From assembly GCF_019797865.1 (NCBI RefSeq), contig NZ_CP081869.1:3672501-3736500 (forward strand): a stretch of 64,000 nt of DNA. The letters run 5' to 3'. A program made the translations under genes and the position numbers. Below the pieces are notes generated by a model. That model was not told where the DNA came from. It was given only the letters and a program-made list of their open reading frames with translations, and did no database searches. Source of the DNA: Chenggangzhangella methanolivorans. Its GTDB lineage: Bacteria; Pseudomonadota; Alphaproteobacteria; Rhizobiales; Methylopilaceae. This document shows, piece by piece, positions 45,940 through 54,774 of this stretch. Each line of letters begins with the position of its first letter. Within the stretch, counting starts at the first letter, position 1.

Positions 45940-46187
45940 GGGCTGCTTCTCCAGGTCTTCGCGGGCAACAGCCTTGAAGGCTAACCCGCCGAGGGAAGCA
46001 GCCGGTCCATCCCATTAGCCGACGCGCGATCGGTCCGCTTGTCGGCAGTTCGGCAAGATCAGATTCCGGCGCGCGCGGCTGGAAACAACGATTAAGTCGG
46101 CGAGGCAATGAGGCCTGTTGATCCTTCTCCATCCGCAGCGGAGGGGCCTTCAGGCTCCACTTTCGCCGATTTCGCTGTTCGCTTCTC
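45940..46187 (-). other. non-coding flank of the IS110-type transposase, candidate guide-RNA region
   Basis: About 250 bases upstream of the transposase start contain no frame I can support but several short inverted repeats (for example around 45950-46010). In IS110-group elements the bridge RNA is encoded in the non-coding end of the element; IS1111-group elements have it on the other side (44804-44874 here is short). Element ends were not determined. Confidence 0.3.
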
Positions 46188-49100
46188 TCAATCGTTTACG
46201 GTCGACTTGGCGCCAACATCGTGATCCTCTTGTGTCAACAGAGCATCAGGCTCGGTCGTGACAACCGCATCAAGGAGCTGCGTCGCATCATAAGGCTTAG
46301 CCAGTAGAGCGATCTCACCGTCGAGCTTTACAGCGGTGGCGTCGCCTGTGGCATAGACGATCCGTACCGCCGGCTTCATCTCGCGGGCGCACTCCGCAAG
46401 ATGCTCGCCCGATGCGCCGGGGAGGTTGAGATCGGTCACGAGCACGTCGATCGGCGCTGTCTGGAGCGCGAGATGCGCCTCCTCGGCACTCCCGGCTTCC
46501 ACGACGACATACCCTGCGCTCTGCAGGATTTCGGCGCTGCTCATTCGGATCAACGCATCATCCTCGACCAGTAGGATCGTGCCTTGACGCGCGGCCGGCG
46601 ACACTGGCGCGGCCGCCTTAGGAGCCTCCGCGGACGCAGGCTTCACCGATCCCCGATGGCGCTGGTTGGCTAATACATGTCTGAACTTTCGGGCCAGGGC
46701 CTCGCGGGTATACGGCTTCGACAGCAACTCGACGCCGACGTCCAATTTGCCGCCATGCACGATCGAGTTTTCGGTGTAGCCAGAGGTGAACAGCACTGCG
46801 ATTCCGGGCAGCCGCTCGCGGGCCTTCCTTGCCAGCTCGGGGCTCTTCAGGGCGCCGGGCATGACGACATCGGTGAACAGAATGTCGATCGGAATGCCGC
46901 TTTCGATCACGATCAGGGCGCTTTGAGCATCGACCGCCTTGAGTACGCGGTAGCCAAGGTCAGTCAGCATCGAAACGGCAGTCTCCCGAACCTCGGCGTC
47001 ATCTTCGACCACCAGCACGGTTTCAGCGCCGCCGGTAATCGGGCCAGCGTCGACCACGACCTCGACGTCTTCCGCCTCCATGGCGCGAGGCAGGTAGATC
47101 TTGATTGTCGTGCCGTGCCCGACCTCGGAATAGATCTTCACGTGGCCGCCGGACTGTTTGACGAAGCCGTAGACCATCGACAGCCCAAGACCCGATCCTT
47201 TGCCTTCGGCTTTGGTCGAGTAAAACGGCTCGAAAACCTTGTCGACGACGTCTGCGGGCATGCCGCAGCCCGTGTCGGTCACGGCGAGCATGACGTACTG
47301 GCCAGCGGCGACCTCGTCGTGGGTCCGCGCATATGCGTCGTCGAGGTGGGCGTTGGCGAGCTCGATCGTCAGCTTGCCCCGCCCGTCCATCGCGTCGCGC
47401 GCGTTGATCGCCATGTTGAGGACGGCGTTCTCGATCTGAACCGGGTCGGCGAAGGTGTTCCAAAGCCCGCCGGCGAACACGGTTTCGATTTCGATCGCCT
47501 CGCCGATCGCGCGGCGCAGCATGTCATCCATGTCACGCACGAAGCGGCCGGGATTGATGACTTTGGGCTCGAGAGCCTGGCGTCGTCCAAAAGCAAGCAG
47601 TTGAGAGGCAAGCTTCGCGCCTCGGGCGACACCCGACATGGCGTTTGCAACCCGGCGCTCCGCGCGCTCGTTGCCGGCGATGTCTTTTCCCAAAAGTTGC
47701 AGATTGCCCGACACGACCTGCAGCAGGTTGTTGAAATCGTGCGCGACACCGCCGGTCAGCTTGCCGACAGTCTCCATCTTCTGCGCTTGCAGAAGCTTCG
47801 CCTCCGCCTGACGGCGCTCCTCGATTTCCGCAATGACGCGGGCTTCGAGCGTTTCGTTGAGCTGCCGAAGCTGGCCCTCCGCGCGCTCGCGATGGCGAAC
47901 CTCTCGGGTCAGGTTTGCGGCGTGATCACGTAGAGCGTCCTCGGCCGCGCGCTGGTGCGTGATGTCGGTATGAACGCCGACCCATTCGGTGATCTCATTG
48001 GCTTCGTCGAGGATCGGCAGGCCCCGGATTGCGAAGGTGCGCCACGCTCCGTCATGGCGCCGGACGCGATGCTCGAACACATACATGCTCTTCGCAGCGA
48101 CAGCCTCGTTCCAGCTCGCGACGCTGGGACCCCGATCGTCGGGATGGACGGCAGCCGCCCAGCCATATCCTTGATATTCCTCGATCGACTGCCCTGTCAG
48201 GGCGGCCCAGCCAGGTTGCTCGCCGAGCATCCGGCCGTCGGCGCTGTTGGTCCAGAGAACGCCGTGGACCGCGCCCATAGCGGTTCGAAAGCGACGGTCG
48301 CTCGCCTGGAGCATCGCCTCACGGTGCGCTCGCTCTTCCAGATCGACCACGAGGATGTAGACGCCAGGAACCGAGCCGTCCGCCTTGATATCTGGCACAT
48401 AGCGGATTTCGGATCGGTGGCGCGCGCCGTCGCGATGAGGCAAGTCTGCCTCGGAACTCGTCGCCTCCCCTGCAAGAGCCCGGTCAATCCACTCGCGCCG
48501 CAGCTCATAATAGGCTTCGCCCACGATCTCGCGAACGTGCCGCCCCACCATGTCCTCAGGCGACACTCCGAGCCATGCCTCGTAAGCGCGGTTGGCGAAC
48601 CGATAGACATGACCGCGGTCGACATATGCGATCAGCATCGGCAACGCGTCGGTGACGCGGCGCAGATTGGCCTCGCTTTCCGCCAGACGCCGCTCCGTCG
48701 CAAGACGCTGCGTGTTGTCCACGACCGTGCACATTACCCCGCCGATGGAGGCGTCGGCTTCGTAGACCGGCGTGTAGAAGAGGTCGAAAAAGAACGTCGT
48801 CTCCTCGTCGTCTCTCGCGAGCGTCATTGCCTGGTCGTGGAAGGACGACAGCTCTCCGCGGAAACCCGCTTCAAGCATCGTGCGGTTCCAGTCCCAGATT
48901 TCCGGCCAGACCTTGTCGACAGCGCCGCCTAGCGCCTCTGGATGTTTCGACCCAACAATCGCGATGTAGGCGTCGTTGTAGATCATGGTGTGGGACGGGC
49001 CCCACATCAGCACCTTGGCGACGGGCGAGTTGACGATGTTGGCGACCGTCGCCCGCAGTTCGAGAGACCAGCGGTTTATCGGACCAAGCGGCGTGCTGCT

Positions 49101-49316
49101 CCAGTCGCGGCTGCGGATCAACGCGCCGCATTCGCCCCCCGCTTTCGGCCAATCGGCCAAAGCTGGCCGACCGACACGGCCTTCGCTCCGGAGCGACCTC
49201 AGGCCTGCCCGAACCACTTCGCTCGCGCTGGCGTAATCGCCTGACGCGAGACTGTCATTGATGAACCCCTCAAGCTCTGGGGTCAGCGAAACGTTGCGTG
49301 TTTGGCGGCAGGACAT
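46188..49316 (-). CDS. ParD-like RHH segment fused to a PAS hybrid histidine kinase with two receivers
   Basis: A 1042-residue protein. Residues 1-45 (RNVSLTPELEGFINDSLASG, DYASASEVVRAGLRSLRSE) match the ribbon-helix-helix part of ParD antitoxins. From about 60 (GGECGALIRSRDWSSTPLGP) it is a soluble PAS kinase: PAS domains about 85-200, 215-330 and 340-455, coiled coil 465-515, H-box GGVAHDFNNLLQ (His526), ATPase with DTGCGM and GSGLGLSMVYG, then receivers with acceptors Asp816 and Asp962. No membrane helix is predicted. The absence of a linker, a ParD C-terminus or a ParE gene suggests that a recombination joined the two. Confidence 0.88.
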   Translation of the reverse strand: MSCRQTRNVSLTPELEGFINDSLASGDYASASEVVRAGLRSLRSEGRVGRPALADWPKAGGECGALIRSRDWSSTPLGPINRWSLELRATVANIVNSPVAKVLMWGPSHTMIYNDAYIAIVGSKHPEALGGAVDKVWPEIWDWNRTMLEAGFRGELSSFHDQAMTLARDDEETTFFFDLFYTPVYEADASIGGVMCTVVDNTQRLATERRLAESEANLRRVTDALPMLIAYVDRGHVYRFANRAYEAWLGVSPEDMVGRHVREIVGEAYYELRREWIDRALAGEATSSEADLPHRDGARHRSEIRYVPDIKADGSVPGVYILVVDLEERAHREAMLQASDRRFRTAMGAVHGVLWTNSADGRMLGEQPGWAALTGQSIEEYQGYGWAAAVHPDDRGPSVASWNEAVAAKSMYVFEHRVRRHDGAWRTFAIRGLPILDEANEITEWVGVHTDITHQRAAEDALRDHAANLTREVRHRERAEGQLRQLNETLEARVIAEIEERRQAEAKLLQAQKMETVGKLTGGVAHDFNNLLQVVSGNLQLLGKDIAGNERAERRVANAMSGVARGAKLASQLLAFGRRQALEPKVINPGRFVRDMDDMLRRAIGEAIEIETVFAGGLWNTFADPVQIENAVLNMAINARDAMDGRGKLTIELANAHLDDAYARTHDEVAAGQYVMLAVTDTGCGMPADVVDKVFEPFYSTKAEGKGSGLGLSMVYGFVKQSGGHVKIYSEVGHGTTIKIYLPRAMEAEDVEVVVDAGPITGGAETVLVVEDDAEVRETAVSMLTDLGYRVLKAVDAQSALIVIESGIPIDILFTDVVMPGALKSPELARKARERLPGIAVLFTSGYTENSIVHGGKLDVGVELLSKPYTREALARKFRHVLANQRHRGSVKPASAEAPKAAAPVSPAARQGTILLVEDDALIRMSSAEILQSAGYVVVEAGSAEEAHLALQTAPIDVLVTDLNLPGASGEHLAECAREMKPAVRIVYATGDATAVKLDGEIALLAKPYDATQLLDAVVTTEPDALLTQEDHDVGAKSTVND

Positions 49317-49821
49317 CAGCCTTCGTGAGGCGTGCAGGAGTCGGTGTCAATCAATGTCAAACACGGGTTCTGCCGGTGAAATTCTTGCCGCGAAAGAAAT
49401 GCTTCGCCAGAGGTGGCGGGAGGCGTGCGGCGCGCGTCCATGGGCGGGGATCGACGCGCAGCGCGCCAGACGACCCAAGTCGACATCGGTGGGTTTGCAG
49501 CGTCAGCCCGACGCCATACCCTTTAAAGCTGGATGCCGCAGGCGGCCCGACGGCGTTCTGCCTCGGTACTCTACCTCGACCAACGCGAAGCCCTAACTAG
49601 CGATCTTCGCCTTGATGTCGGCTGCGGCCCTCTCAGTCAGACCTGCCCCTACTGAGCCGACCAAGACGAGCGCTCCCTCCTTCAGGATATCTTAAGGGAT
49701 CGTTGGCCTGGCAGGTAGGCGGACACGCCGAATATGCCGATCTCGGTACATTTCGCTTTGAGCCACGTCTCGCTCGCGCCCGACCGATACGAGGCGTCCT
49801 GGCGCTTCGCCACTACTCCCT
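49317..49821. other. about 500 bases without a recognisable gene
   Basis: The upstream region of the fusion kinase. Several short open frames occur on the plus strand but none resembles a protein family. No ParE-like toxin frame is present on either strand, which matters for the ParD-like segment next to it. Confidence 0.4.
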
Positions 49822-49904
49822 CGAAACCCATCAAGCCTTACAAGCGGCTGGAGCTGGCCCGTCGGGTGCGCCGGGTGATCGACGGCCCGACGGGCGTCGG
49901 CTGA
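49822..49904 (+). pseudogene. C-terminal scrap of a response-regulator receiver domain
   Basis: One frame reads SKPIKPYKRLELARRVRRVI and then DGPTGVG with a TGA at 49902-49904. The KPY...ELARRVR..ID ending is characteristic of receiver domains of hybrid kinases. Nothing upstream continues the domain, so this is at most a remnant. Confidence 0.35.
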
Positions 49905-49922
49905 TCTAGCGGGGGACGCGCC

Positions 49923-50465
49923 TCAGCGAGAGCCCTTGCCGTCGCCGTCGCGAGGCTGGCCCATCGGTTCCTGCACGTGCGCCTCGATGAACCAGAGCTG
50001 CTTGTCGATCGCGCGCGACAGGCCCGTCAGCAGGTCGGCGGTGTCCGGCTCGCCCGCCTCGTCGACCTCGTCGATGTTCTCGCGGACGGCGTTGGCGAAG
50101 GTCGCGTAGCGGTCGATGAGGGCCGCGAGATGGTCGGCGACCGCATAGACGTCGGTCGGGTAGGCCGCGAGCTTCGACGACTGCGCGACCACCTGGGTGG
50201 TTCCGAGCGCCGTGCCGCCGAGCTGGACGACGCGCTCCGCCATGTCGTCGTTGAAGCCATCGAGCTCCTTGCGGAAGCCGTCTAGCATCAGATGCACGGC
50301 GATGAACTGGGGGCCCTTCAGGTTCCAGTGCGCCTGCTTGACCGCAAGCGCGAGGTCGATGCCGTCGGCAAGCCGCGCGTTCAGCGTCTCGATCGCGACC
50401 TTCTTGGCGTTTGAGGGTGTTTCGTTGCGGGTGGCGTGCTGACGCGGGGAAGGCTTCTTGGCCAT
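49923..50465 (-). CDS. dps: Dps-family DNA-binding ferritin
   Basis: A 180-residue protein from the ATG at 50465 (MAKKPSPRQHATRNETPSNA). The ferroxidase signature is present: AVKQAHWNLKGPQFIAVHLM and LDGFRKELDGFNDDMAERVV. The Lys/Arg-containing N-terminal tail could bind DNA. Dps stores iron and protects DNA from peroxide in stationary phase. A longer start at 50510 is possible but less likely. Confidence 0.92.
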   Translation of the reverse strand: MAKKPSPRQHATRNETPSNAKKVAIETLNARLADGIDLALAVKQAHWNLKGPQFIAVHLMLDGFRKELDGFNDDMAERVVQLGGTALGTTQVVAQSSKLAAYPTDVYAVADHLAALIDRYATFANAVRENIDEVDEAGEPDTADLLTGLSRAIDKQLWFIEAHVQEPMGQPRDGDGKGSR

Positions 50466-50506
50466 CGGCTCGATCTCCGGAAAGTGGAAGAGGGTTTTGA
50501 GAGGGT

Positions 50507-50541
50507 GCAACGGCGGCCGCCAAGCACGGCGCCGCCGTTGC
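50507..50541 (-). terminator. hairpin between the PepSY gene and dps
   Basis: GCAACGGCGGC and GCCGCCGTTGC form a perfect 11-bp stem with a 13-base loop, 13 bases after the PepSY-protein stop. No T-run follows, so termination strength is uncertain. Confidence 0.45.
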
Positions 50542-50553
50542 GCTATCAGACGA

Positions 50554-51066
50554 TCAGTCCGAGCTGGCCTTGCCCATCGCGTCGACGTTTACGTCTTTGT
50601 TGCCGTCGGCAGTGGCGACGGTGATCTCGTACTTCACGGCGTCGCTGTCGCGCTCGACCTCGGCGTCGACGGCCTTGCCCTTGGCGAAGGCTTCGGCGGC
50701 TGCGATCGCGCCCTTGAGCTGGGTCTGCGCTTTGGCGTAGTTCTCCGGCTTCAGCATCGTGAAGTACTTCTCGAACGTCTGCTCCTCCTGGCCGGTCACC
50801 TGGCCCGAGTTCGGGTCGACGTAGTACTCGGTGAGCTTGTTGCCGCCGTCGGCCACGACCTTGACCTCCCAGCGGCCGCCGTTGTCGTCGCTGTACTCAA
50901 CCTCAGTCGCCTTGCCGCCCTTCGCCTCCGCGGCCTCGACCGCCTGAGTGATGGTGACCTTGGCGTTCTGCGCCGCCATGTCGTCCGCCAGAGCCGCGGG
51001 GACGCCGAGCCCGACGGCGGCCGCCGTCACGAGCGTGGAAGCCATCAGTCGGATCCGGGTGCGCAT
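50554..51066 (-). CDS. exported PepSY-domain protein
   Basis: A 170-residue protein with a signal peptide (MASTLVTAAAVGLGVPAALA) and two PepSY-like repeats: VTITQAVEAAEAKGGKATEV with GRWEVKVVADGGNKLTEYYV, and GAIAAAEAFAKGKAVDAEVE with VKYEITVATADGNKDVNVDA. PepSY modules are periplasmic inhibitors or metal/ligand-linked accessory domains. The gene is the first of a leftward pair with dps. The 51067-51329 gap before it shows no other gene. Confidence 0.85.
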   Translation of the reverse strand: MRTRIRLMASTLVTAAAVGLGVPAALADDMAAQNAKVTITQAVEAAEAKGGKATEVEYSDDNGGRWEVKVVADGGNKLTEYYVDPNSGQVTGQEEQTFEKYFTMLKPENYAKAQTQLKGAIAAAEAFAKGKAVDAEVERDSDAVKYEITVATADGNKDVNVDAMGKASSD

Positions 51067-51329
51067 GTGGTTCTCCTTGCAAAGCTCCCGGCGCGATGGC
51101 GCTGGGTGCTGCCCAAACTCCCGGACCGGAGGTTTGGTTCACGAGCGGTTGAGGACGGCGAGGCTGTGGAGCTGTGTTCGTCGGTTGATGAGGTGCGCAA
51201 ACCAGCCTACGAATCCTTTCGGCGTATCGGCGTTGTTCGGTCTCGATCTGAGGAGCGCACGGTGGTCTACGCGTCTTTGTCCAATGCTGGGATTCGATTC
51301 CTGCGGCCGTCCAAGGCTTGGTCGGCAGA

Positions 51330-51590
51330 ATGACGCTTCACCTCGCTCCAATCCTGAACGAGAGTGGCTGCTTCACGCTGACTTGCAACGGCGCCGCGGT
51401 CGGAACAGTCAGGCGGGAGCGCCTTTCCGACGGTTCGCCAGACCGATGGCGCTATCAGTTCCGCGAGGACTGTCTGGCGGTCGATGTTACGGGCGGCAGG
51501 TCCGGCCACGCGGCAAACCTTGGCGAAGCGTTCTTCCGAGCGAGCCGTTGCTGGCTCACTCAATCGTCCGATGACGCCAAGGGCACTTGA
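51330..51590 (+). CDS. 86-aa hypothetical protein
   Basis: From ATG at 51330: MTLHLAPILNESGCFTLTCN, then GAAVGTVRRERLSDGSPDRW and LGEAFFRASRCWLTQS. The pattern is beta-rich and protein-like. It converges with the radical SAM gene, ending 4 bases from its stop. I do not recognise the family. Confidence 0.55.
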   Translation: MTLHLAPILNESGCFTLTCNGAAVGTVRRERLSDGSPDRWRYQFREDCLAVDVTGGRSGHAANLGEAFFRASRCWLTQSSDDAKGT

Positions 51591-51594
51591 CCGC

Positions 51595-52662
51595 CTAGAA
51601 GGCGTAGCGCACCTCGCAGTATGGGATCATCTCGGAGCGCCACCGCAGCAGTCGCTCCAGCCACGTCTTGTTCCACGGCGTCCGGTAGCGCAGGTTGGCC
51701 ATCCCGTTCTGGCTGATCTTCGTCTCCTGCAGATCCGGTCGCCACAGCAAGTCCTCGCCCTTGGGGTGCCAGGCGAGGTTGATCTCATGCAGGCCCGCGT
51801 TGTGCGTGAGCATGATGATCTCACACTTGAGCTGAGCCTTGGCCCGGTCCGACAGCGTGTCGTCGATCGCGGCGAACAGGCCGCGCCACTCGGGCTCCCA
51901 GCCTTCGTGCACGATTACCGGGCTGAAGTTGACGTGGACCTCGTAGCCCGCCTCGACGAAGTCGTTGATTGCCGCGATCCGCTCCTCGATCGGGGATGTG
52001 CGCACGTCGACGACCTTGGACGGCCCCTCCGGCATCAGCGAGAAGCGGATGCGCGTCCGGCCTCGCGGGTCGTAGTCCAGCAGCTCGCGGTTCACGAGCT
52101 TCGTCGCAAACGAGCCCTTGGCGTTCGGGATGTCGCGGAAGGCGGCGACGAGGTCGCGCACCGTACCGGTGATCGTTGCGTCCGCGGAAAGGTCGCCGTT
52201 CTCTCCGAGGTCATAAACCCAGTCGACGGGATCGACGCTGTTGGGCAACGGCTTCGGACCGAGCTTCGCGGCGTGCCGCGCGATCGCGGCCGAGATCGCC
52301 TCGACGTTGACGAAGATCGTCACGGGGTTCGCGTAGCCCTTGCGCCGCGGAACGTAGCAATAGGAGCACGCCATCGCGCAGCCGTTCGACGTGGACGGCG
52401 CGATGAAGTCCGCTGAGCGGCCGTTGGGCCGCAGGGCAAGCCCCTTCTTCACGCCCAGCACCAGCACGTCGCGCTTCATCCGCAGCCAGTCGGCGGCGAG
52501 CGCCTCGTCGGCGAACAACTCTGGAATGCGTGCGTGGCTCGCGACCTCGATCAGCCTCGCGTCCGGGAAGCGCTCCAACGCCTCGCGGCCGCGGGCAAAG
52601 TTCCGCACCTCCGGCTCGAGGTAGATGGTCTTCGGGTCGATTAGCCTGCGTGGGAGAGCCAT
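51595..52662 (-). CDS. spore-photoproduct-lyase-family radical SAM protein
   Basis: A 355-residue protein (MALPRRLIDPKTIYLEPEVR). The radical SAM cluster motif is CAMACSYC (CxxxCxxC) in NGCAMACSYCYVPRRKGYAN. The remaining parts (VDWVYDLGENGDLSADATI, IRFSLMPEGPSKVVDVRTSP, YEVHVNFSPVIVHEGWEPEW) fit the SPL-like family found in non-spore-forming alphaproteobacteria. Spore photoproduct lyases reverse a thymine photoproduct; for the non-sporulating branch a DNA-repair role is plausible but not established. Confidence 0.88.
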   Translation of the reverse strand: MALPRRLIDPKTIYLEPEVRNFARGREALERFPDARLIEVASHARIPELFADEALAADWLRMKRDVLVLGVKKGLALRPNGRSADFIAPSTSNGCAMACSYCYVPRRKGYANPVTIFVNVEAISAAIARHAAKLGPKPLPNSVDPVDWVYDLGENGDLSADATITGTVRDLVAAFRDIPNAKGSFATKLVNRELLDYDPRGRTRIRFSLMPEGPSKVVDVRTSPIEERIAAINDFVEAGYEVHVNFSPVIVHEGWEPEWRGLFAAIDDTLSDRAKAQLKCEIIMLTHNAGLHEINLAWHPKGEDLLWRPDLQETKISQNGMANLRYRTPWNKTWLERLLRWRSEMIPYCEVRYAF

Positions 52663-52713
52663 GATGGTCCAACTCCCGACGCCTGCCGCGGGTTCGTCCG
52701 GAGGCGACCCCCG

Positions 52714-52935
52714 TCAGGTCGGCGACTGCGCCTCGTCGGGATCGTCCGGAGACGCCTCGTGTGCGCCGCCATGGGACCCCTGCTTACCCGCATGGTCGCC
52801 GGCCGCCTTCTCGTTCGGCGTCCGGGCAACCTCGTCGAGCTGGGCTTCCGGATCGACTGGCGTCTTGATGCTCTCGCTGGATTCTTGACGTTCGATCTCG
52901 ACATCGTCGGGATTGGGTTTATTGCCGTCCTGCAT
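52714..52935 (-). CDS. 73-aa acidic, disordered hypothetical protein
   Basis: From ATG at 52935 (CCGGAGA ribosome site): MQDGNKPNPDDVEIERQESS, with Asp/Glu/Pro/Gly-rich remainder (DHAGKQGSHGGAHEASPDDP). No hydrophobic core is seen, so intrinsic disorder is likely, as in small stress proteins of alphaproteobacteria. It may be co-transcribed with the radical SAM gene 51 bases downstream. Confidence 0.6.
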   Translation of the reverse strand: MQDGNKPNPDDVEIERQESSESIKTPVDPEAQLDEVARTPNEKAAGDHAGKQGSHGGAHEASPDDPDEAQSPT

Positions 52936-53090
52936 CGTGTGTCTCCGGTGTTTGTTCTTTCCATCGGTCTCTACCGCCACGCGGATGCGGCAACTCGATG
53001 CTTACGTTTCCGCGCGTTGCTCAGCCCTACGTGACGCAAGACCCGCGTCGCGAGCGGGGCGCCGGCCGCATCGCTGAATGGCGACCGAAC

Positions 53091-53660
53091 TCAGGCACTG
53101 CGGGCCTGTTCGGGGTGCTTGCCCTCGGCGAACTCCTCGACGAGCTTGGCGCAGAAGGCTGGAAGGTCGTCCGGGTTCCGGCTCGTCACGAGGCCCTTGT
53201 CGACCACGACTTCCTCGTCGACCCACGTCCCGCCCGCATTCTCGACGTCCGTCTTAAGCGTCGGGAAGGACGTGATGGTTCGCCCCTCAAGCACGCCAGC
53301 CTCAACCAGGGTCCAAGGCGCGTGGCAGATCGCGGCGACGGGCTTGGACTGCTCGAAAAAACGCTCGGATAAACGCAATCGCGTCTTCGTCGGCCCGCAG
53401 CTTGTCGGCCCCAACGCAGCCCCCTGAATGACGAGGCCGTCGAACTCGTCTGCGGAGACCTCGGAGAAGGTCTTGTCGACGGCGTAGCTGCCGCCCGGGT
53501 CCAAGTCGTTGTTCACCGATTTGGCCTCGCCCTTCTCGATGCTGATGACGGTCACTTCGCCGCCGGCCTGTTCGACGGCCTCCTTGGGCTTGGAGAACTC
53601 GGGTTCCTCCGTGCCGCTCGGCGCGATCAGGATCGCGATCTTCTTGCCTTGAAGGCTCAT
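53091..53660 (-). CDS. DJ-1/PfpI-family protein (YhbO/PfpI type), internally frame-scrambled
   Basis: A 189-residue protein starting MSLQGKKIAILIAPSGTEEP with the nucleophile elbow AICHAPWTLVEAGVLEGRTI and SFPTLKTDVENAGGTWVDEE. Residues about 80-103 (GPTSCGPTKTRLRLSERF) do not fit the family; the alternative frame over the same bases reads GADKLRADEDAIAFIRAFF, the expected sequence. Two compensating one-base indels near 53425 and 53350 explain this. Probable protein deglycase or stress chaperone. Confidence 0.87.
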   Translation of the reverse strand: MSLQGKKIAILIAPSGTEEPEFSKPKEAVEQAGGEVTVISIEKGEAKSVNNDLDPGGSYAVDKTFSEVSADEFDGLVIQGAALGPTSCGPTKTRLRLSERFFEQSKPVAAICHAPWTLVEAGVLEGRTITSFPTLKTDVENAGGTWVDEEVVVDKGLVTSRNPDDLPAFCAKLVEEFAEGKHPEQARSA

Positions 53661-53843
53661 GGCTGTCTCCTTCCATGCGGATGCAGTGCGCCTTCCGGGC
53701 GCAGGATGCGAATGCCCTGACCAACGGCGCTGGCAAGGTTTCGATCCCGAGGAGCGGTGACGGAGAACCGTTCGGCGCGCGTTGGCGTTGCTTCAGTACG
53801 CGGGGGCATGACCCCTCATAACTGATCGCACCAGGGAGAACGC

Positions 53844-54659
53844 ATGCACATTGAGAGCCGCGACGGAGCGCATCTGCACGTCAAGGACGCCGGAGAGGGC
53901 AAGCCTGTCGTCCTGATCCATGGCTGGCCGCTGACGGGCGACATGTTCGAGTACCAGACGCTGGCGCTGCTCGAAGCGGGCTACCGGGTCATCACCTATG
54001 ACCGCCGCGGCTTCGGCCAGTCCGCACACCCCGCGACCGGATACGACTACGACACATTCGCCGACGACCTGGCGGCGGTGCTGGACAAGCTCGACATCCG
54101 CGAGGCGAACCTCGTCGGCTTCTCGATGGGCGGGGGCGAGATCGCCCGCTACCTCACCCGCCATGGCTCCGACCGTGTCGCCAAGACCGTGCTGGTGGCT
54201 TCGGTCGTGCCGTACCTGTTGAAGGACGACAGCAACCCCGATGGCGTCGACGCAAGCGTCTTCGAGGACATGAAAAGCGAGATCCGTAAGGACCGCTTCG
54301 CCTTCCTCCAGACCTTCGCCAAGCAATTTTACGGCGTCGGAGTGATTTCCCGTCCGGTCAGCTCCGCGCTCCTCGACTGGACCTTTACGCTCGGCCTGAT
54401 GGCGAGCCCGAAGGCGACGCTCGATTGCGTCGATGCGTTCGGGCGGACCGACTTCCGGCCGGACCTGAAGTCGTTCACCAAGCCGACCCTGATCATCCAT
54501 GGCGCGTCGGACGCAACCGTCCCGATCAAGCCGAGCGGCAAGGCGGCGGCCGCGGGCATCCAGGGTTCGAACTACATCGAGTACGATGGCGAGCCTCACG
54601 GCCTGTTCGCGACCGATCCCGAACGGCTGAACCGCGACCTGATCGAGTTCATCGGTTAA
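53844..54659 (+). CDS. alpha/beta hydrolase, non-heme chloroperoxidase/esterase type
   Basis: A 271-residue protein beginning MHIESRDGAHLHVKDAGEGK. Oxyanion region PVVLIHGWPLTGDMFEYQ, nucleophile LVGFSMGGGEIARYL (Ser), acid Asp in LIIHGASDATVPIKPSG and His in YDGEPHGLFATDPERLNRDL. This is the RutD/chloroperoxidase-like family, with perhydrolase or esterase activity. It heads a rightward pair with an SDR gene. Confidence 0.9.
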   Translation: MHIESRDGAHLHVKDAGEGKPVVLIHGWPLTGDMFEYQTLALLEAGYRVITYDRRGFGQSAHPATGYDYDTFADDLAAVLDKLDIREANLVGFSMGGGEIARYLTRHGSDRVAKTVLVASVVPYLLKDDSNPDGVDASVFEDMKSEIRKDRFAFLQTFAKQFYGVGVISRPVSSALLDWTFTLGLMASPKATLDCVDAFGRTDFRPDLKSFTKPTLIIHGASDATVPIKPSGKAAAAGIQGSNYIEYDGEPHGLFATDPERLNRDLIEFIG

Positions 54660-54774
54660 ACTCGGCCTGGGCCCATCGCCGCGGTCGCGTGACCGCGGCG
54701 ATGGGCTCTTCGCTGGTCGGCGTCCGAACGAATTCCGGGCGCTGACCGTTTGCTCCAAGACACAGGAGCATTCG

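Noticed and set aside
49317..49821. A ParE toxin partner for the ParD-like segment
   Set aside because: I looked on both strands on either side of the kinase and found no frame with ParE features.
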